Origin: Parathalassolituus penaei
GTDB lineage: Bacteria; Pseudomonadota; Gammaproteobacteria; Pseudomonadales; Oceanobacteraceae
Direction: 5' to 3'
Assembly: GCF_026626885.1 (NCBI RefSeq)
Contig: NZ_JAPNOA010000026.1
Coordinates: forward strand, 124,001 to 188,000
DNA length: 64,000 nt
Numbering within the stretch: position 1 is the stretch's first letter; each line of letters begins with the position of its first letter. Shown here one piece after another: positions 19,533 through 28,214 of the stretch. Below the pieces are notes generated by a model that was not told the origin of the DNA, did not search any database, and was given only the letters and a program-made list of their open reading frames with translations. Position numbers and translations under genes: made by a program.

Positions 19533-20558
19533 ATGCCAGAAGGAAAGCGCCAGCTGGTGTATTTGGCATCCAACGCAGAAGGCCTTGAGCTGGAGCGTTA
19601 TGAGATGGAACGCCAGTTGGCTCGAATGAATATGACCAATGTGGCGTTTCCGTGTCGGGATGACGCGGATGGATATGACTGGATGCTGGCTCGCAAACAG
19701 ATCGAGCTGGCTGATTTCTTCATCTTGCTGCTCGGTGATACCTACGGCCCGATGGCGCCCACCGGTATCAGTTTCCTGCATCGTGAATTTGTTCACGCTC
19801 GTACCCTCAACCGACCGATTCTGGCGTTTATCAAGAATACTGGTGAGCCTGGTACCAGCCCTGAACAGAGTCGGCTGAAAGGTTTTCAACAATTGGTTAT
19901 GCAGCAGGTTCAGACCAAACGCTGGCATTTCCGGGACGAACTCCTGGCTCATTTGCGTGGTCAGGTTGCAAGCCTGGAAGGGCGCCTGAACGGCACCTGG
20001 GTTCGGGTGGATCACACCAGTCCGGCCGAGGGAACGATTCCAGCTGCTGCCGCGCGAGTTGCGGCCATGCAAACTCCGCTGACGGCAGCCGCTGTCGCAC
20101 ACGTTCAGTCGATTGCCGTTTCTGAAGCCACTGCCGCATCGGCTACACCAGCAACTCCGCAGCTGAGCTCTCGCGAACGCCTGGAGAAAAGCCGCCAGAC
20201 TGTACACTTGCAGATTTCCGCCAAGGTTTATCAGGGTGGCAATCTGTCGCGCGAAGAATTACTCCTGCCTGCGCGTATTGATCAATTGTATCGCGCATTG
20301 TCCGGACCGATGGCAAATAGCATCAGTGAAGATCGCCTGCGTTCGCAACTGGAAGCCGCCATTGCCGACACGGTTAAAAACCAGTTGTTGAAACGTCGTC
20401 CGCAAGCTCATGCAGTGGATGATATTCGCATCAGCAAAAGTCAGTTTCGAAGCATTCTGGATGTCTGGCAGGAACTTGGTATGGCCAGCACCAGCAGTGA
20501 TGGCACTCGACATTACTGGACTGCCATTTCTGAAACCGCGGTTGCTCGCTCGGGTTAA
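19533..20558 (+). CDS. DUF4062 domain protein
   Basis: About 341 residues from the ATG at 19533; a GTG at 19506 is also open. The first 120 residues fit DUF4062: YLASNAEGLELERYEMERQL, a LLGDTYGPMAPTG loop and REFVHARTLNRPILAFI, a TIR-like Rossmann pattern often found at the N-terminus of NTPase or defence-type proteins. A proline/alanine-rich linker (about 165-215) leads to a C-terminal domain of about 120 residues (VHLQISAKVYQGG onward, ending DVWQELGMASTSSDG) that I do not recognise. No NTPase motif is seen. It is a lone gene ending at a strong terminator. Confidence 0.75.
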   Translation: MPEGKRQLVYLASNAEGLELERYEMERQLARMNMTNVAFPCRDDADGYDWMLARKQIELADFFILLLGDTYGPMAPTGISFLHREFVHARTLNRPILAFIKNTGEPGTSPEQSRLKGFQQLVMQQVQTKRWHFRDELLAHLRGQVASLEGRLNGTWVRVDHTSPAEGTIPAAAARVAAMQTPLTAAAVAHVQSIAVSEATAASATPATPQLSSRERLEKSRQTVHLQISAKVYQGGNLSREELLLPARIDQLYRALSGPMANSISEDRLRSQLEAAIADTVKNQLLKRRPQAHAVDDIRISKSQFRSILDVWQELGMASTSSDGTRHYWTAISETAVARSG

Positions 20559-20581
20559 GTTTCGCTGCTTGTTCGAAGCAT

Positions 20582-20610
20582 AAAAAAGCGCCTGTTGGCG
20601 CTTTTTTATT
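20582..20610. terminator. Bidirectional intrinsic terminator
   Basis: AAAAAAGCGCC, 4-base loop, GGCGCTTTTTT, with A- and T-tracts pairing on both sides, between the convergent DUF4062 and arsR-family genes. Confidence 0.93.
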
Positions 20611-20635
20611 TTCTGGCAATGGAACAGGGGCAGGG

Positions 20636-20962
20636 TCAGGTGCCAAGCAGGCTCTGACGTTGTTCCCACTCGACTTTCATGTTGCTGCAGACAGAACTGC
20701 AAAGATCAAACACAAACGGTGAGCCAATACTGAAATAGGCCATGTTGCCATCCTGACGACGACGAACCAGTCCGTGGGTTTTCAGGGTTGAAAGGTGTTT
20801 TGACACGTTAGGCTGGGAAGCCCCGGTTGCCTGAACCAGCTGGCCGACGGATTTCTCACCCGACTGCAGATGATGAAGAATTCGCAGGCGCATGGGGTCG
20901 GACAAGATACGAAAGCGCTGGGCAATCAGCTCCAGCATTTCTTCTGACATATTTTCTTGCAT
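20636..20962 (-). CDS. ArsR-family winged-helix regulator
   Basis: A 108-residue ArsR/SmtB-type repressor with the family recognition helix SQPNVSKHLSTLKTHGLV and beta-wing RRRQDGNMAYFSI. Two cysteines lie in the last helix (DLCSSVCSNM), a spacing that could bind a soft metal or act as a thiol/sulfur switch; the classic CVC metal box near the recognition helix is absent. No obvious effector gene is next to it, and the divergent neighbour is apbE 320 bases away. Confidence 0.85.
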   Translation of the reverse strand: MQENMSEEMLELIAQRFRILSDPMRLRILHHLQSGEKSVGQLVQATGASQPNVSKHLSTLKTHGLVRRRQDGNMAYFSIGSPFVFDLCSSVCSNMKVEWEQRQSLLGT

Positions 20963-20986
20963 GATTGTACATCTCCGGCAATCTCA

Positions 20987-21025
20987 GCAGTTTACGTGAA
21001 ACTGCAATATGCAAATATAGGCATA
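20987..21025. promoter_or_regulatory. Candidate operator upstream of the ArsR-family gene
   Basis: Two adjoining inverted repeats: GCAGTTT/AAACTGC with a 5-base spacer (20987-21005) and TATGC/GCATA with an 8-base spacer (21008-21025). They sit 25-60 bases upstream of the regulator start, where ArsR-type repressors usually bind. Apart from this and the apbE promoter, I see no gene or RNA in 20963-21284. Confidence 0.5.
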
Positions 21026-21219
21026 AAGCGATAATTAAGATTGTTTTGCTATTCGCTTATTCCTTTTTGTTATCAAAAGAGCGCCGAACCTCCACAAACG
21101 TACCGGTTTCCACCCGTCCAGGGCGCTATATCACCAAACAACGAACAAGACTTTGCCAAACAGGCCTAAAATTGGGCAAAGATCCGTCAAAATACGGATT
21201 GCCATTGGTTTTGTGAACC

Positions 21220-21258
21220 TTTCACGCGAGTGAAACCACATAAAACAGCCTGTATACT
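21220..21258 (+). promoter_or_regulatory. apbE promoter with overlapping palindrome
   Basis: TATACT (21253-21258) lies 17 bases after GTGAAA (21230-21235). The -35 is the right arm of a perfect palindrome, TTTCAC GCGA GTGAAA (21220-21235), within a wider GGTTT...AAACC symmetry (21207-21237). A regulator bound there would block the -35. Confidence 0.5.
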
Positions 21259-21284
21259 GGCGCCGCCTTAGCACTGGGGGTGCC

Positions 21285-22361
21285 ATGTTTAAATCCTTTT
21301 CCAAATCTGTATCCGCTTTTTCCCTTGTTCTGGTCGCTGTCGCCACACTGTTATCGGCCTGTTCCGAAGACAAGGCCCCAGCCGGCACTGTAGAGCGCAT
21401 TGAAGGCTCTACCATGGGCACTACGTATCACGTCAGCTGGGTTGGTGAAGACCAGCAGAACGACAAGATCAAAGGCCTGGTCGATCAGCGCCTGTTTGAA
21501 ATCAACAAGATCATGTCGACCTACGATCCTGAATCCGAGCTTTCCCGTATCAACAAAGGCATGTACGACACCGATGATGATGGCTGGATTCGTCTGTCTT
21601 CTGAGCTGTTCAGCGTCCTGAATATGTCCCGCACCATTTACGAAGGCAGCCAGCACCGCTTTGACATCACGGTTGGCCCACTGGTAAACGCTTGGGGTTT
21701 CGGTCCGGGAGAGCATCACGACGAACCATTGAGCCAGGATGAAATCAACAACCTGATGGCTCAGGTAGGTTCGGACAAGTTTGAATTGGACACCACCGGC
21801 CAGCGTATCCGCCTGCATAGCCGTCTTTACCTTGATCTGTCAGCGATCGCCAAAGGCTGGGGCGTGGATCAGGTTGCCAGCTTGCTCGATCAGCAAGGTA
21901 TCCACAGTTACCTGGTGGAAATTGGTGGCGAGCTGGTCATTCGTGGCAAAAAGCCGGATGGCAGCAACTGGCGTATCGCCGTAGAACGCCCAACCGACGG
22001 CATCAATGACCGCTCTGTGCAATTGGCGCTGGAGCCGGGTGATAGCGGCGTAGCAACATCCGGCGATTACCGGAATTATTTCGAAAAGAACGGTGTGCGC
22101 TATTCTCATACCATTGACCCTATGACAGGTCGTCCGATTTCCCATGGGTTGGCCTCGGTTACGGTTATTGCTGACAACTGTGCAATGGCGGATGGCTGGG
22201 CAACTGCACTCAACGTTGCAGGGCCTGAGCTGGCGATGACCATCGCCGAACAACAGAAGCTGGCGGTTTACCTGATCGTTCGTGACGGTGACACCTTCAA
22301 GGAGCTGGCTTCATCAGAATTCAAGGCGCTGTTTCCGAACGCGCTCGAAAACAGTCACTGA
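21285..22361 (+). CDS. apbE: FAD:protein FMN transferase ApbE (lipoprotein)
   Basis: A 358-residue periplasmic lipoprotein; the lipobox is LLSAC with the lipidated Cys near residue 26. It attaches FMN to threonines of Na+-NQR subunits NqrB/NqrC and similar redox pumps. Family motifs include GSTMGTTYHVSW, the AIAKGWGVD block, and the HTIDPMTGRP and DNCAMADGWATAL motifs that bind Mg2+ and FAD. nqrM follows 15 bases later, confirming a role in Na+-NQR maturation. Confidence 0.94.
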   Translation: MFKSFSKSVSAFSLVLVAVATLLSACSEDKAPAGTVERIEGSTMGTTYHVSWVGEDQQNDKIKGLVDQRLFEINKIMSTYDPESELSRINKGMYDTDDDGWIRLSSELFSVLNMSRTIYEGSQHRFDITVGPLVNAWGFGPGEHHDEPLSQDEINNLMAQVGSDKFELDTTGQRIRLHSRLYLDLSAIAKGWGVDQVASLLDQQGIHSYLVEIGGELVIRGKKPDGSNWRIAVERPTDGINDRSVQLALEPGDSGVATSGDYRNYFEKNGVRYSHTIDPMTGRPISHGLASVTVIADNCAMADGWATALNVAGPELAMTIAEQQKLAVYLIVRDGDTFKELASSEFKALFPNALENSH

Positions 22362-22376
22362 TTCAGGAGAAAACTC

Positions 22377-22616
22377 ATGACCGTATTCCTGGCTGTATTT
22401 GGCATCATGCTGGTTATTGTGGCTGCTATGGCCGTAGGCGTGATTTTTGGCCGCAAACCGATCGCCGGTTCCTGTGGCGGTATGGCGGCACTGGGTATGG
22501 AATCTGCATGCGATATTTGCGGCGGTGACAAACGCAAGTGTGAAAAGGAAAGCAAGGAAGCCGCCAGCAAGTCAGACGGCGCACAGTTTTACGACGCAAC
22601 AAAGAGCCAGAAATAA
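22377..22616 (+). CDS. nqrM: Na+-NQR maturation protein NqrM
   Basis: A 79-residue protein: one N-terminal membrane helix (about residues 3-24) then a cysteine-rich stretch with four cysteines, GSCGGMAALG and CDICGG...KC. NqrM delivers iron to the intramembrane Fe site between NqrD and NqrE. AGGAG precedes the ATG. Normally it follows nqrF-apbE; here no nqrA-F genes are adjacent. Confidence 0.93.
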   Translation: MTVFLAVFGIMLVIVAAMAVGVIFGRKPIAGSCGGMAALGMESACDICGGDKRKCEKESKEAASKSDGAQFYDATKSQK

Positions 22617-22714
22617 GCCCGTGCCCGGGGTGTCTGGACAATATGACTGGCCGGCGATGGACTCGCAGCTCCGGGACCGGCCAGCACTATAATTAACTGA
22701 TTGGAGTGAAGCAG

Positions 22715-24106
22715 ATGGCAGATTATCGCTACGACGTAGTCATTATCGGAGCAGGCCCGGCCGGCGAAGGCGCCGCCATAAACGCCGCCAAACATGGCAA
22801 AAAAGTAGCTGTTATTGAAGACAAGAACCTGGTTGGTGGTAACTGTACCCACCTCGGGACAATCCCTTCCAAAGCCTTGCGTCACGCCGTCAAGCAGATC
22901 ATCCAGTTCAATACCAATCCGATGTTCCGCGCCGTTGGTGAACCGCGTTGGTTCTCCTTTCCGCAAGTGCTGAAAAGCGCTGAAAAGGTCATCGGCAAGC
23001 AGGTCAAACTGCGTACTGAATTCTATGCCCGCAACCGTATCAACGTTTACACCGGCAAAGCCCGCTTTGCGGATGCGCACACCGTAGACGTGTATCAGGG
23101 CAACATGACTAACACCCGCCTGCATGCAGAACAGGTGATTATCGCGACCGGCTCCAGCCCGTGGCGTCCAAAGTCAATCGACTTCACCCACCCACGTATT
23201 TACGATTCAGACACCATCCTGCATCTGGAACACACCCCACGCACCATCATCATTTACGGCGCGGGTGTTATCGGTTGCGAATATGCATCGATCTTCTCCG
23301 GTCTGGGCGTAAAAGTGGACCTGATTCACCCGGGTGATCGTCTGCTGAACTTCCTCGACGACGAAATCTCCGACGCGCTGAGTTACCACCTGCGTGACAA
23401 GGGCGCTCTGATTCGTCACAACGAACAGTTCGACTCCGTAGAAGCTAACGAACGCTTTGTGACCATGACCATGGCGTCCGGCAAAAAAGTCAAAGCCGAC
23501 TGCTTCCTGTGGGCCGCTGGCCGCAGTGGCAACACGGCCGATCTGGGTCTGGAAAACATTGGCCTGGAAACCAACTCCCGCGGTCAGGTTGAAGTGGATC
23601 GCGAGTACCGTACAGCCGTTCAGAACGTATACGGCATCGGCGACGTGGTTGGCTGGCCAGCACTGGCTTCTGCTGCCTACGACCAGGGTCGCGCAGCAGC
23701 TTCTGTGATTGCCAGCCCAACTGACTTCCACTATGTGGACTCAGTACCGACCGGTATTTACACCATTCCTGAGATCAGCTCGCTGGGCAAAACCGAGCGT
23801 CAGCTGACCGAAGAAAAAGTGCCGTACGAAGTAGGGCAGGCATTCTTCAAAAACATCGCTCGTGCTCAGATCACCGGCGAAGGCGTGGGGATGCTGAAGC
23901 TGCTGTTCCACCGTCAAACTCTGGAAATCCTCGGCATTCACTGCTTTGGTGACCAGGCTGCCGAAATTGTGCACATCGGTCAGGCGATCATGAACCAGAA
24001 AGGCGAGGGCAACACCCTGCGTTATTTCGTGAACAACACCTTCAACTACCCAACCATGGCAGAAGCCTACCGGGTAGCGGCGTTGAATGGTCTGAACCGT
24101 CTGTAA
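22715..24106 (+). CDS. sthA: Soluble pyridine nucleotide transhydrogenase
   Basis: A 463-residue flavoprotein that passes hydride between NADPH and NAD+. The FAD motif [13 protein letters not shown] and NAD motif [16 protein letters not shown] are present. The active-site region reads [14 protein letters not shown], with one cysteine where lipoamide dehydrogenases have a redox pair, as expected for SthA. I used the ATG at 22715 behind GGAGTGA; a GTG three codons upstream is possible. A strong terminator follows. Confidence 0.94.
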   Translation: MADYRYDVVIIGAGPAGEGAAINAAKHGKKVAVIEDKNLVGGNCTHLGTIPSKALRHAVKQIIQFNTNPMFRAVGEPRWFSFPQVLKSAEKVIGKQVKLRTEFYARNRINVYTGKARFADAHTVDVYQGNMTNTRLHAEQVIIATGSSPWRPKSIDFTHPRIYDSDTILHLEHTPRTIIIYGAGVIGCEYASIFSGLGVKVDLIHPGDRLLNFLDDEISDALSYHLRDKGALIRHNEQFDSVEANERFVTMTMASGKKVKADCFLWAAGRSGNTADLGLENIGLETNSRGQVEVDREYRTAVQNVYGIGDVVGWPALASAAYDQGRAAASVIASPTDFHYVDSVPTGIYTIPEISSLGKTERQLTEEKVPYEVGQAFFKNIARAQITGEGVGMLKLLFHRQTLEILGIHCFGDQAAEIVHIGQAIMNQKGEGNTLRYFVNNTFNYPTMAEAYRVAALNGLNRL

Positions 24107-24131
24107 GCGTTTTTTAGCCGCGACGCACAAT

Positions 24132-24164
24132 AAAAAAGGCCATCCCCAGGGATGGCCTTTTTGT
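24132..24164. terminator. Bidirectional intrinsic terminator
   Basis: A 13-bp stem AAAAAGGCCATCC/GGATGGCCTTTTT with a 4-base loop between the convergent sthA and thiI. Confidence 0.93.
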
Positions 24165-24209
24165 CTTTACACGCCAGTCTCAGGTTGATGATGACCTTCA
24201 GAGGACGGC

Positions 24210-25757
24210 TTATTCTTCTTCGCCGTTATCAGCATCAGCCGCTTCAGCTGCGGCGCGAATTTCCTGACGACTCGGAATTGGCGCTGCCTTCTTCTCAACA
24301 AACACACCAAATTGCCCCAAGCCTTTCTGGTTCAGGTGGTGTGCGTGAATCTTGCTCATGGTGCCTTTCTGGCAGTACAGCAAGTGACGCTTGCCTGTTT
24401 CCAGTTCCGCCAGACGGCTTTCCAATTCGTAGAAAGGAATCGCTTTGACGGCATTGTTCGGCAGGAACAGCGGGGTGTCGGCGGTTTCGCCCGGATGGCG
24501 AATATCAACCACCACATCATCCAGCTGCGGCATGGCCACCAGCGCCAGGTCTTCGAGGCCGCTGTCGGCATCGGCCAGCACTTCGTTGATACGCTGATAG
24601 GTGGCACGTTCCAGAGCACGCTCCAGCACCGCCATGTCGAACGCCTGTTCAACCTGTTCGGTTTTGCTGCGATCACCCTGAGTCAGCGGATTTACAGAGA
24701 TCACACCACAGTATTCTGGCATACGCGCCGCGAAGGTCTCGGTGCCGATACGACGAGCCAGCAGAATAATATCGTGCTTGTCCATGGTCGCCAGTGGACG
24801 CAGCACCATGTGATCACTCACACGATCGATCACCGCGAGATTGGAGATGGTCTGACTGGCCACCTGAGCTACGGCTTCGCCAGTGGCAATAGCAGGCAGA
24901 TTCATACGCTCGGCAACCCGGGAGGCTGCGCGCATCATCATACGCTTCAATACCACGCCCATATGGCCGTTATCGATTTTGGTGAGAATCTCGGTGACGA
25001 CTTCATCAAACGGAACCGTAATGAACTTGACGCGATGACTTTCGCTGTAGGTTTGCCACAGATAGTGAGCAACCTGCTTGACGCCAATTTCGTGGGCGCT
25101 ACCACCAAGATTGAAGAAGCAGAAATGGGTTTTCAGGCCACGACGAGTCAGCAAGTAACTGGCAACGGTGGAGTCGAAACCGCCCGAAATCAGTGATAAC
25201 ACTTCACCCTGACTGCCGAGAGGGAAACCGCCAAGACCGGCAATGCGGTTACGCACAACGTGCACTTTGTCGTTACGCAACTCAACGTTAACCACCACAT
25301 CCGGATTCTTCAGAGATACACCGATGGCACCGGTTTCTTTCAGCAGACCGCCACCCATGTAGATCTCGGCTTGATGAGAAGTGAAGTCGTGCTTGCCAGC
25401 GCGTTTGACGCGAACCACAAAGGTTTTGCCTTCCAGTGACGGCGCGGCAGCGTCACGCACCAGCTGATAAGCCTGATCGAGCGTTTCGAACGGGTGTTCA
25501 TCAATTTCGAGACTGTAACCGATGCCTGGGGTGTGCGACAGAATCTGGATGCAATGACGTCGGACCAGATCTGCCTCAATCTCCTGGTCGTCGTTAACTG
25601 CGATCATCAGACAATCCCAACGATCTTGCACATCAGCCGAAATTCCCTGCTTTTTCAGCAAAGTGCGCAGATTGGCGCGCAGGATTTTGGTCAGCTGCTT
25701 GCGCACCGACTTGGATTTGATGGTAATTTCAGGGAACAGTTTGACGACGAACTTCAT
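24210..25757 (-). CDS. thiI: tRNA 4-thiouridine synthase ThiI
   Basis: A 515-residue protein started at ATG 25757 (MKFVVKLFPEI). Domains in order: ferredoxin-like/THUMP (1-170), PP-loop adenylation domain with SGGFDSTVASY, and a C-terminal rhodanese domain with the sulfur-carrying cysteine in LLYCQKGTMSK. It makes s4U in tRNA and supplies sulfur for the thiamine thiazole. The C-terminus runs about 30 residues past the rhodanese domain into an acidic tail (ADADNGEEE), slightly longer than E. coli ThiI (482). TATACT on the minus strand at 25794-25789 could be a -10. Confidence 0.95.
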   Translation of the reverse strand: MKFVVKLFPEITIKSKSVRKQLTKILRANLRTLLKKQGISADVQDRWDCLMIAVNDDQEIEADLVRRHCIQILSHTPGIGYSLEIDEHPFETLDQAYQLVRDAAAPSLEGKTFVVRVKRAGKHDFTSHQAEIYMGGGLLKETGAIGVSLKNPDVVVNVELRNDKVHVVRNRIAGLGGFPLGSQGEVLSLISGGFDSTVASYLLTRRGLKTHFCFFNLGGSAHEIGVKQVAHYLWQTYSESHRVKFITVPFDEVVTEILTKIDNGHMGVVLKRMMMRAASRVAERMNLPAIATGEAVAQVASQTISNLAVIDRVSDHMVLRPLATMDKHDIILLARRIGTETFAARMPEYCGVISVNPLTQGDRSKTEQVEQAFDMAVLERALERATYQRINEVLADADSGLEDLALVAMPQLDDVVVDIRHPGETADTPLFLPNNAVKAIPFYELESRLAELETGKRHLLYCQKGTMSKIHAHHLNQKGLGQFGVFVEKKAAPIPSRQEIRAAAEAADADNGEEE

Positions 25758-25986
25758 GGCACGGGCACGGTCTGGAAAAAGGAGCGGGAGTATAACCCAG
25801 CTCAAGGTATCGAGCACCAGAACAGGTGTAAGGTACCACCAAACGTGCCACTCAGTACCAAAGTACCGCCAGGGCTGGGACAGGAGTACAGAACTCGCAT
25901 ACTCTGGTCACCGAAGTGTCACATGTTCGTAAGATGCTTATTTGTACGTGTTACAGCGAACCGCAAACAACAAAAGGAGTGGGTGT

Positions 25987-26733
25987 ATGTCTAAACGTGT
26001 TGCATTGGTTACCGGCGGGACTGGCGGTATCGGGACTGCAATCTGCAAGCAACTGCATGACGACGGTTATCAGGTTGTTGCGGGTTATTATGCCGGTGGC
26101 AAGCACGAGAAGGCGTTGGCATGGCAAGCCGAGCTGGCCAAAGAGGGTTACGATATTGCGCTGGGTTTCGGCAATATCACTGATTGGGATTCCTGCAACG
26201 CCTGTATTGAAAACATCAAGAAGGATTTTGGCAGCGTCGACGTACTCGTCAACAACGGCGGTATCACCCGTGATACCACCCTGCGCAAAATGACCCCGGA
26301 AATGTGGCACGAAGTTATCGCCACCAACCTGACTTCCGTGTTCTACATGACCCGTCTGGTCATCAACGACATGCTGGAGAAAAAGTGGGGCCGTATCGTT
26401 AATATTTCCTCAATTAACGGTGAGAAAGGCCAGTTTGGTCAGGCTAACTACTCTGCTGCCAAAGCAGGTATGTACGGCTTCGCCAAAGCAGTCGCTCAGG
26501 AAGTTGCCTCCAAAGGCATCACTGTCAACACTGTATCCCCTGGCTATATCGCTACCAGCATGATCATGGAAGTGCCGGAAGAGATCCGTAACCAGATCAA
26601 ATCCAGCATCCCGGTTGGTCGTTTTGGTGAGCCACAAGAAATCGCCCGCGTGGTGTCTTTCCTGGCTGGTGAAAACGCTGGCTTCATCACTGGTGCAAAC
26701 ATCTCCGCCAACGGCGGTCAGTACATGCACTAA
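25987..26733 (+). CDS. phaB: Acetoacetyl-CoA reductase
   Basis: A 248-residue short-chain dehydrogenase with the NADPH motif TGGTGGIGTAI, active-site NNGGITRD and catalytic YxxxK in NYSAAKAG. The QFGQANYSAAK and GYIATSMI patterns match PhaB, which reduces acetoacetyl-CoA to 3-hydroxybutyryl-CoA for polyhydroxyalkanoate storage. FabG is the alternative, but residues around SINGEKGQFGQ favour PhaB. AAAGGAG precedes the ATG. No phaA or phaC is nearby. The upstream region has three GTACC motifs (25833-25867) of unknown meaning. Confidence 0.88.
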   Translation: MSKRVALVTGGTGGIGTAICKQLHDDGYQVVAGYYAGGKHEKALAWQAELAKEGYDIALGFGNITDWDSCNACIENIKKDFGSVDVLVNNGGITRDTTLRKMTPEMWHEVIATNLTSVFYMTRLVINDMLEKKWGRIVNISSINGEKGQFGQANYSAAKAGMYGFAKAVAQEVASKGITVNTVSPGYIATSMIMEVPEEIRNQIKSSIPVGRFGEPQEIARVVSFLAGENAGFITGANISANGGQYMH

Positions 26734-26749
26734 GTCTGCCGAGCCGGAG

Positions 26750-27982
26750 CTACAGCTCCGGCTTCAGACGTTTGTTGCGAGCGCTGGCATGGCGCTCGCG
26801 CAACTCGGTATCCACATAACGATCCGTTGTTGCCATGCTGGCGTGACCAGCATCCTCTTTAACGTGTTCCTTCGGTCGAAACTTCACATCCTCGGAAATT
26901 CCGGTGTGACGCAGCCAGTGAACCGTTGCCACCTCCAGCTCCCGCGCTTCATCTTCAAGACCCTGCAACTTCATACGTTCGAACGTGCGATCGAAACAAA
27001 ACTGCACCAGATAACGAATCTGCCGCGTGCTGGTCACCGGGCCACGACCACGAATTTTTGGCACCAGCGGCGTTTGCTCTCCAGCATGTGGCAATCGGCT
27101 CAGCCCCAAATGTAGGCGATAACGGGCTAACGACTGCAACATGTCATCCGACACCGTTACCAGTCGCACCTTGTTACCCTTGCCGGTAACTCGCAGCCAC
27201 CAATGCCCATCGGAATCACACTGAAAGTCGCCCATAACCGGCACTGAACGCTCGTCTGCCACCAGCTCCGAAATCCGCAGGTACATACCCAGCAGGCAAT
27301 TCATCACAAACAGCGAGCGCTCGTGTTCGCCCGGATTCTCCTGCGCCATCTGCTCAACCGTTTCCAGCACGTAATCCCACTGCAAATTGGAAATCCGGCG
27401 AATAGGGGCCTGATAGGCGTGTTTCTGCAGGAATTTGCTTTTCTGACGGATCAGGCTGATCGGATTAACCTTCAGATAGTCTTCCTGCAGCAAATAGTTG
27501 AAGTAGGTGGATAACACCGAAAACAGCGATTGCAGGCTCTTCTGCGACAACTCGGCATTCAGGCTGCTGCCCGTCGACTCGCCGATAAAAGGACGCCACT
27601 GCGGGTTGCTGAGGCGCTCGCCATTTTTGCTGAGAAAACGTGGCGACTGTTGCAGGGCAATCCATGCGGTTGGCGGAGCCTGGCAAAAGCGCACAAACTC
27701 CTCCAGCTCTTGCCGGTGCAGCTCCTGCAAACTGGTCTGTTTGATCACAAACGCCCACTGCAACAGGCGTTCGATTTCACGACGATAGCTGTTAAAGGTC
27801 GCCGTCGAGCCGTTGTAACTCTGCAGAAATGCAAAGGTATGCAGCAGGTCATCTTCGGCACCGGCGATTGCCTTGAGCCAGGGATAACGACTGAGCGCCA
27901 GACGAGTTTCGGCCAACGGATTGCCAAGCTCGTTAATGTTGTCAATCAGTGGTGAAGGGCTGGCGATAGTGGCTGGATTCAT
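26750..27982 (-). CDS. Tyrosine recombinase / site-specific integrase
   Basis: A 410-residue phage-type integrase. A SAM-like core-binding domain (about 50-200) precedes the catalytic domain with Arg in LRISELV, Lys in TGKGNKVRLV, HWLRHTG, GHASMATT and the nucleophile in DRYVD; all catalytic residues are present. No excisionase or phage genes adjoin it. It borders the nitrilase cluster and its upstream region carries palindromes, consistent with an integrated element boundary, though such lone integrases are also common on chromosomes. Confidence 0.85.
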   Translation of the reverse strand: MNPATIASPSPLIDNINELGNPLAETRLALSRYPWLKAIAGAEDDLLHTFAFLQSYNGSTATFNSYRREIERLLQWAFVIKQTSLQELHRQELEEFVRFCQAPPTAWIALQQSPRFLSKNGERLSNPQWRPFIGESTGSSLNAELSQKSLQSLFSVLSTYFNYLLQEDYLKVNPISLIRQKSKFLQKHAYQAPIRRISNLQWDYVLETVEQMAQENPGEHERSLFVMNCLLGMYLRISELVADERSVPVMGDFQCDSDGHWWLRVTGKGNKVRLVTVSDDMLQSLARYRLHLGLSRLPHAGEQTPLVPKIRGRGPVTSTRQIRYLVQFCFDRTFERMKLQGLEDEARELEVATVHWLRHTGISEDVKFRPKEHVKEDAGHASMATTDRYVDTELRERHASARNKRLKPEL

Positions 27983-28094
27983 GCGATCCCTGCAAAGTGG
28001 CTTGGAGATTGATTATCGGAAATAGCAGGGGAATTGTAGGCGCTGAATGCAGCGTGTAGTAGAGGTTTGTTACTGACAAAGATATTCATCTTGA

Positions 28095-28160
28095 ACAGCA
28101 ATATTGCTGTGTGGATTTTGCGGGAGGGAATTTATTCCCGATATGGATTCTCGGGAATAA
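28095..28160. repeat. Palindromes between the integrase and nitH
   Basis: A perfect 16-bp palindrome ACAGCAATATTGCTGT (28095-28110), and a 10-bp inverted repeat TTATTCCCGA/TCGGGAATAA with a 9-base loop (28132-28160). The second lies 55 bases past the nitH stop and could end the nit transcript, though no T-tract follows. The first resembles a dimeric regulator site. Confidence 0.5.
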
Positions 28161-28214
28161 CGCGTCGCGCCTCGATTCTCTCCCACAAAGTTGAGCCCGG
28201 ATGAATTCCGGCCG

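Noticed and set aside
25832-25868. Three GTACC motifs upstream of phaB as an operator
   Set aside because: Short, unevenly spaced and without a regulator gene nearby; could be chance.
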